Position numbers and translations under genes: made by a program. From NCBI GenBank assembly GCA_043424675.1, contig JBHWPB010000064.1, positions 1-9,116 on the forward strand: 9,116 nt of DNA. The letters run 5' to 3'. How positions within the stretch are numbered: the first letter of the stretch is position 1; each line of letters opens with the position of its first letter. Below the pieces are notes generated by a model. That model was given only the letters and a program-made list of their open reading frames with translations, searched no databases and had not been told where the DNA came from. This DNA comes from JBHWPB01 sp043424675 (lineage in GTDB: Bacteria; Bacillota; Bacilli; Lactobacillales; Carnobacteriaceae_A). Positions 6,273 through 9,116 of the stretch are shown piece after piece.

Positions 6273-6968
6273 ATGGTTAAGAAAGCGGTTGCAGAATTAA
6301 TTGGTACCTTATTTTTAGTATTAATCGGACCAGGAGCAGCAGTCTTGGGAGACAGTCTGCTCTCTACTGCGCTGGCCTTTGGTTTCGTTGTTGTGGCTAT
6401 GGCTTATAGTATTGGTACAGTTTCAGGCGCTCATATAAATCCAGCAGTCAGTTTCGCTATGCTCATCAACGGGCGTATAGATTTCAAGGAATTTATAATT
6501 TATGTCATCGCTCAATTGATCGGCGCTGCAGCAGGTTCGGGGATCTTGTTGTTTTTCCTCTCGGAAGCAGGTGAAAGTACAGCTAATCTTGGATCCACTG
6601 TTTTAGCAGAAGGATTGAGTATGACCGGAGGATTTGCGATTGAGTTCCTGCTTACTTTCGTCTTCGTACTTGTTATTCTCACTGCGACAGGAGAACACGG
6701 AGATCCTCATTTAGCGGGTATGGTTATCGGATTGACTTTAATTGCTCTCATTTTGATGGGCGGCACAACAACCGGAGTATCTGTAAACCCAGCACGTAGT
6801 TTCGGTCCAGCTATTTTTGAAGGCGGAGAGGCTTTAGCACAATTATGGCTTTATACTCTAGCTCCTCTTTTAGGTGGTGCTTTAGCTGCGGTGGTCGGCA
6901 AATTTGTCTTAGATACTGAAATGGGAGCACCAGGAGTCGAACAAGAAAAAGACGAGTCATTGTCATAA
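6273..6968 (+). CDS. Aquaporin / MIP-family channel with an AqpM-like filter
   Basis: This 231-residue channel for water or small neutral solutes has six membrane helices and two half-helices. Both signature loops are intact: SGAHINPAVS (NPA at 56-58) and SVNPARSFGPA (NPA at 172-174). Aligned by eye with AqpZ, the selectivity-filter residues are F36, I160, V169 and R175, in place of AqpZ F-H-T-R. The Phe and Ile match the archaeal AqpM filter (F-I-S-R), a wider and more hydrophobic pore. There is no long loop-E insert of the GlpF glycerol facilitators. A charged tail follows helix 6 (EQEKDES). The ribosome binding site is AAAGGAAG, 6257-6264. It is transcribed alone between two terminators, with no glycerol genes nearby. 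The natural solute is unknown. Confidence 0.93.
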   Translation: MVKKAVAELIGTLFLVLIGPGAAVLGDSLLSTALAFGFVVVAMAYSIGTVSGAHINPAVSFAMLINGRIDFKEFIIYVIAQLIGAAAGSGILLFFLSEAGESTANLGSTVLAEGLSMTGGFAIEFLLTFVFVLVILTATGEHGDPHLAGMVIGLTLIALILMGGTTTGVSVNPARSFGPAIFEGGEALAQLWLYTLAPLLGGALAAVVGKFVLDTEMGAPGVEQEKDESLS

Positions 6969-7011
6969 ATCAGATACCTTCAGAGCTGTCTATCCTAGAA
7001 TCGAAAGTTAC

Positions 7012-7064
7012 AAAAGCACCTCCAATGAATTTATTTGCCGATAAATTCAACGGGAGGTGCTTTT
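7012..7064. terminator. Bidirectional terminator between aquaporin and lysin genes
   Basis: AAAAGCACCTCC (7012-7023) pairs with GGAGGTGCTTTT (7053-7064). Above a small internal loop GAATTTAT (7027-7034) pairs with ATAAATTC (7041-7048). TTTT runs end the structure on both strands, and the stop of the convergent lysin gene is only five bases away. Confidence 0.9.
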
Positions 7065-7068
7065 AATA

Positions 7069-8454
7069 TTACTTCATTTTATCACATTTCAGCTTTTGTC
7101 CAGGATGAATCAGGTGAGGATTTTTAATTTGGTTTTTCTGTTCCAAATATTTTTGACTGACTCCCAGCTTAACAGCGATCCCCGAGAGCGTATCGCCTGC
7201 TTTGACGGTGTAAACACAGGTTTCTTGGGAAGTTGGTCTAGTCACTTCAAGTCTTTGCCCGACATGAATTAAATTTTTGTCGACAATTCCATTCCAGGTT
7301 GCTAAATTATCGACAGTGACATGAAACTTTTGCGCGATTCTACTTAAAGTGTCTCCAGGTTGAACAGTGTAAGTTGAGTCAGCAGTTGGCTTGGGAAGAG
7401 GATCTGTCGTTACGGACTTTTGATTGTTTAAGTGGACTCGAATGCCCTTTGCTAAGGCGGTGGCTAAGTCCTCTTGATATTGCTTTTCCTTTAGAACTTT
7501 AGCATCATCAACATTGTCAGCAAAAGCTGCTTCAATTAAAATAGCAGACATCTTAGTGTCACGCAAGACAGCGAAGTTGGCACGTTTCTTGCCCCTGTCA
7601 GCCAGACCATAGTGACTGAGTAGAGGCAAAATTTCCTGATGGAGATCATTTTGGAGCTTCTGAGTCGTGGTCTGAACAGTCCCGTTGTAGATAAAATCTT
7701 CCCAGCCCTTGGCATGACCATTGAAGGCGTTGAAGTGAATACTGATAAAGAGATCCGCTTTGTTTTTATTGGCGATCTCAGCACGTCTAGTTAAATCGAT
7801 AAAGGCATCGGTCTGACGAACCATCAATACATCGAGACCGAGAGCTTCCAATTTCTCTTTGAGAAGATAAGCGGTTTCTAAGTTCCATATTTTTTCTGTT
7901 AAGCCATTGGCCTGAGCACCATAGTCAGTTCCGCCATGTCCAGCATCCACTGCAACTAATCCTTTTATCTTTTGATTCCTGATGCCCGCTTTTTCATCAA
8001 ATTTTTTCAGTCGATATTTTTCAATTAAACTGATTAATTTCGAGGCATAATTTGGATCTGTAGCGTAACCCCCGGACGCAATATTTTGGACGGCTTGCTT
8101 GTAATCTGTTACTCCTTTGACCTTGTAATGATCTTGCCGCCAGCCAGTAGTGAGAAAGCGTCCATGATCTTTGACACCTTCTGCCAAGCTCTTATAAGCT
8201 CTGAAAGCTGCTTCCACGGAGGTATCGCTTCCGTCAATCACTTCCCAAGTTCCTTTGACGTAAATATCGCCTTTCCATTCGGGTTTGTCTTTGATGCCAA
8301 AATGATTGTGAGCTTGCTGAGCTAGCTCACTTCGACCCCAGTCTGATTCTAAAATAGCTTGGGCCATCACTAGAGATGGCAGGAGACTACTAGCTGAATA
8401 ATTCGCAACTGCCAGTCCCCCTACTTTTTCAATATATTCTTGCTTATCTACCAT
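7069..8454 (-). CDS. Modular peptidoglycan hydrolase: glucosaminidase, amidase, two LysM
   Basis: The product is a 461-residue cell-wall hydrolase. Residues 5-150 are a GH73/FlgJ-type glucosaminidase domain (Glu36 in AQAILESDWG, HNHFGIK, GGYATDPNYASKL). Residues 165-342 are an amidase_3 N-acetylmuramoyl-L-alanine amidase with the zinc ligands H173 (VDAGHGG), E188 and H240 (SIHFNAF) and catalytic E308 (LIEAAF). A short linker leads to LysM repeats at 362-404 (YTVQPGDTLSRIAQKF) and 415-456 (YTVKAGDTLSGIAVKL). The start is ATG 8454, with AAAAGGAG ten bases upstream; an in-frame ATG at 8505 lacks a ribosome binding site. Neither start gives a signal peptide, as in phage endolysins that need a holin, yet no holin or other phage gene is nearby. 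It could be a captured endolysin or an autolysin exported in an unusual way. Confidence 0.93.
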   Translation of the reverse strand: MVDKQEYIEKVGGLAVANYSASSLLPSLVMAQAILESDWGRSELAQQAHNHFGIKDKPEWKGDIYVKGTWEVIDGSDTSVEAAFRAYKSLAEGVKDHGRFLTTGWRQDHYKVKGVTDYKQAVQNIASGGYATDPNYASKLISLIEKYRLKKFDEKAGIRNQKIKGLVAVDAGHGGTDYGAQANGLTEKIWNLETAYLLKEKLEALGLDVLMVRQTDAFIDLTRRAEIANKNKADLFISIHFNAFNGHAKGWEDFIYNGTVQTTTQKLQNDLHQEILPLLSHYGLADRGKKRANFAVLRDTKMSAILIEAAFADNVDDAKVLKEKQYQEDLATALAKGIRVHLNNQKSVTTDPLPKPTADSTYTVQPGDTLSRIAQKFHVTVDNLATWNGIVDKNLIHVGQRLEVTRPTSQETCVYTVKAGDTLSGIAVKLGVSQKYLEQKNQIKNPHLIHPGQKLKCDKMK

Positions 8455-8482
8455 GTTGTATCTGCTCCTTTTCTTGTCTCTG

Positions 8483-8534
8483 GTACAATTGACACCAAAT
8501 ACCATTCGAACTTCCCGGTGGGTACAAATTGTAC
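8483..8534. promoter_or_regulatory. Dyad-rich leader upstream of the lysin gene
   Basis: Two complementary eight-base arms, GTACAATT (8483-8490) and AATTGTAC (8527-8534), flank a second pair, CACC (8493-8496) and GGTG (8517-8520). The distal arm is also part of a perfect 13-base palindrome, GTACAAATTGTAC (8522-8534), so two mutually exclusive foldings are possible. The element ends 29 bases before the start codon. It could be an operator pair or a structured mRNA leader. It matches no riboswitch or T-box that I know. Confidence 0.4.
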
Positions 8535-8562
8535 TATTACATCTCTAATAACGCTTTTGAAC

Positions 8563-8568
8563 AGTATA
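8563..8568 (-). promoter_or_regulatory. Candidate -10 for the lysin gene
   Basis: TATACT on the minus strand would start transcription about 100 bases before the lysin ATG and place the dyad at 8483-8534 within the leader. The -35 region is poor. Confidence 0.3.
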
Positions 8569-8588
8569 AGTGTTAACTCTAGTAAAAA

Positions 8589-8610
8589 AGCCGACCAAGG
8601 AGTAGCCGAC
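8589..8610. repeat. Direct repeat AGCCGAC beside a T run (terminator-like)
   Basis: AGCCGAC occurs at 8589-8595 and 8604-8610, eight bases apart, next to an A run at 8584-8589 that reads as TTTTTT on the minus strand downstream of the lipoprotein gene. The position suits a terminator, but the arms are direct rather than inverted, so no stable hairpin forms. Confidence 0.6.
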
Positions 8611-8653
8611 TTGTATATGACGTGAATTATTTTTTAGTTATTTCTCTCAAAAA

Positions 8654-9069
8654 TTAAATTCTTTTATTCATCAATAATTCATCATTCGCAATATCTATAA
8701 CTTTCAGACGATTATCATGTTTGATGAAAACAGTTTTGTAAGCAGACTTATCTCCCTTACGGAAAATAAAAACTCGTGTGTTCGGATTATCAGTGGCTAA
8801 GTGAGTTTCATAGTCTGCTGGATTAAAGTAATTCTGTGCATCTAATTCTTCATAACTTGTAATATCGGTCTCTGGCTGAGAACTGTCGACAACTTGTTCA
8901 GAATTTTCTTCACTTTCAGAAGTAACTTCACTATTAGAAGAAACTTCCGATGACGTACTGGTTGTTTCTAGGGTCTCTGTTGAGTTTTTAATATTCTGTG
9001 CTCCCTCAGATTCTCCAGAACATCCCGTTAAAACTACTACTCTAGGCAAGGATAAAAATATTTTTTCAT
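8654..9069 (-). CDS. Ser/Thr/Glu-rich lipoprotein, apparently frameshifted in the signal peptide
   Basis: A stop at 8654 ends a frame that includes a lipobox-like LTGC followed by SGESEG, a linker of about 50 residues rich in Ser, Thr and Glu, and a C-terminal domain of about 70 residues (from SYEELDAQNYFNPADYETHL to NDELLMNKRI) that I do not recognise. An ATG at 9069 with AGGAAG (9078-9083) is ideally placed for a lipoprotein start. Its frame, however, runs MKKYFYPCLE and stops. Adding one A to the A6 run at 9061-9066 gives MKKIFLSLPRVVVLTGC, a short lipoprotein signal peptide, and a 138-residue product. Otherwise a TTG at 9049 would leave the signal peptide without its basic start. The frame is also open to the window edge, so a longer protein starting outside cannot be excluded. 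The product would be anchored on the outer face of the membrane. Confidence 0.65.
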
Positions 9070-9116
9070 TTTTTGACTTCCTTTCTTCTTTTTTAATTTC
9101 ATCGATAAAATTCTCT

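Noticed and set aside
8455..8505. Seventeen-residue N-terminal extension of the lysin
   Set aside because: The extension is polar, gives no signal peptide, overlaps the leader dyad and lacks a ribosome binding site; AAAAGGAG sits before ATG 8454.
8482..8534. T-box or known riboswitch upstream of the lysin
   Set aside because: The GGTACAA repeats recall T-box letters, but there is no AGGGTGGnACCGCG antiterminator, no Stem I and no terminator before the gene.
1..9116. tRNA, rRNA, CRISPR array or complete insertion sequence
   Set aside because: I saw no cloverleaf, no ribosomal RNA stretch, no regularly spaced repeats and no intact transposase on either strand.

Overview
The window looks like ordinary chromosome from a low-GC Gram-positive bacterium of the order Lactobacillales, possibly near the Carnobacteriaceae or Aerococcaceae. 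The evidence is A+T-rich intergenic DNA, strong AGGAGG-type ribosome binding sites, many hairpin terminators, a thymidylate synthase of the Lactobacillus casei type (about 316 aa, ending KAPVAV), and LysM-bearing lytic enzymes. The genus cannot be fixed from sequence reading alone.

Positions 1-1272 are a gene graveyard. An N-terminal scrap of a D-tartrate dehydratase-like enolase-superfamily enzyme (238-498, in-frame TAG at codon 5) is followed by debris with two GACTTTAGTC-cored hairpins. The second resembles the right end / guide-RNA scaffold of an IS200/IS605 (TnpB) element. Directly after it comes the frameshifted C-terminal piece of a 2-hydroxycarboxylate (malate/citrate type) transporter (838-1192). 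A strong bidirectional terminator (1225-1272) closes the region. I infer a lost hydroxy-acid (tartrate/malate) utilisation locus.

Positions 1392-3579 hold, on the minus strand, a CHRD-like hypothetical protein with one EF-hand calcium loop (1392-1949) and thyA (2052-3010), whose frame is broken by one missing base in an A/T run. Divergent from thyA is a small four-helix membrane protein (3220-3579). A leucyl aminopeptidase of family M17 (3768-5165, minus) is intact.

Positions 5357-6968 run on the plus strand: a rhodanese with a nonsense codon at position 8 (5357-5650), a cytosolic Cys-rich four-helix-bundle copper-binding protein (5725-6063), a terminator, and an aquaporin (6273-6968) whose predicted selectivity filter (F-I-V-R) is closer to archaeal AqpM than to AqpZ or GlpF. 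The first two plausibly form a sulfur/copper stress unit.

Positions 7012-9116 contain a bidirectional terminator, a minus-strand modular lysin (glucosaminidase, amidase, two LysM) with no signal peptide, preceded by a dyad-rich leader, and a Ser/Thr/Glu-rich lipoprotein-like gene whose signal peptide appears frameshifted in another A tract.

I see no clear new biological system. The points most worth checking are the IS200/IS605-like RNA hairpins in the decayed locus, the structured leader of the lysin gene, the AqpM-like filter, and whether the two homopolymer frameshifts are real or assembly errors.
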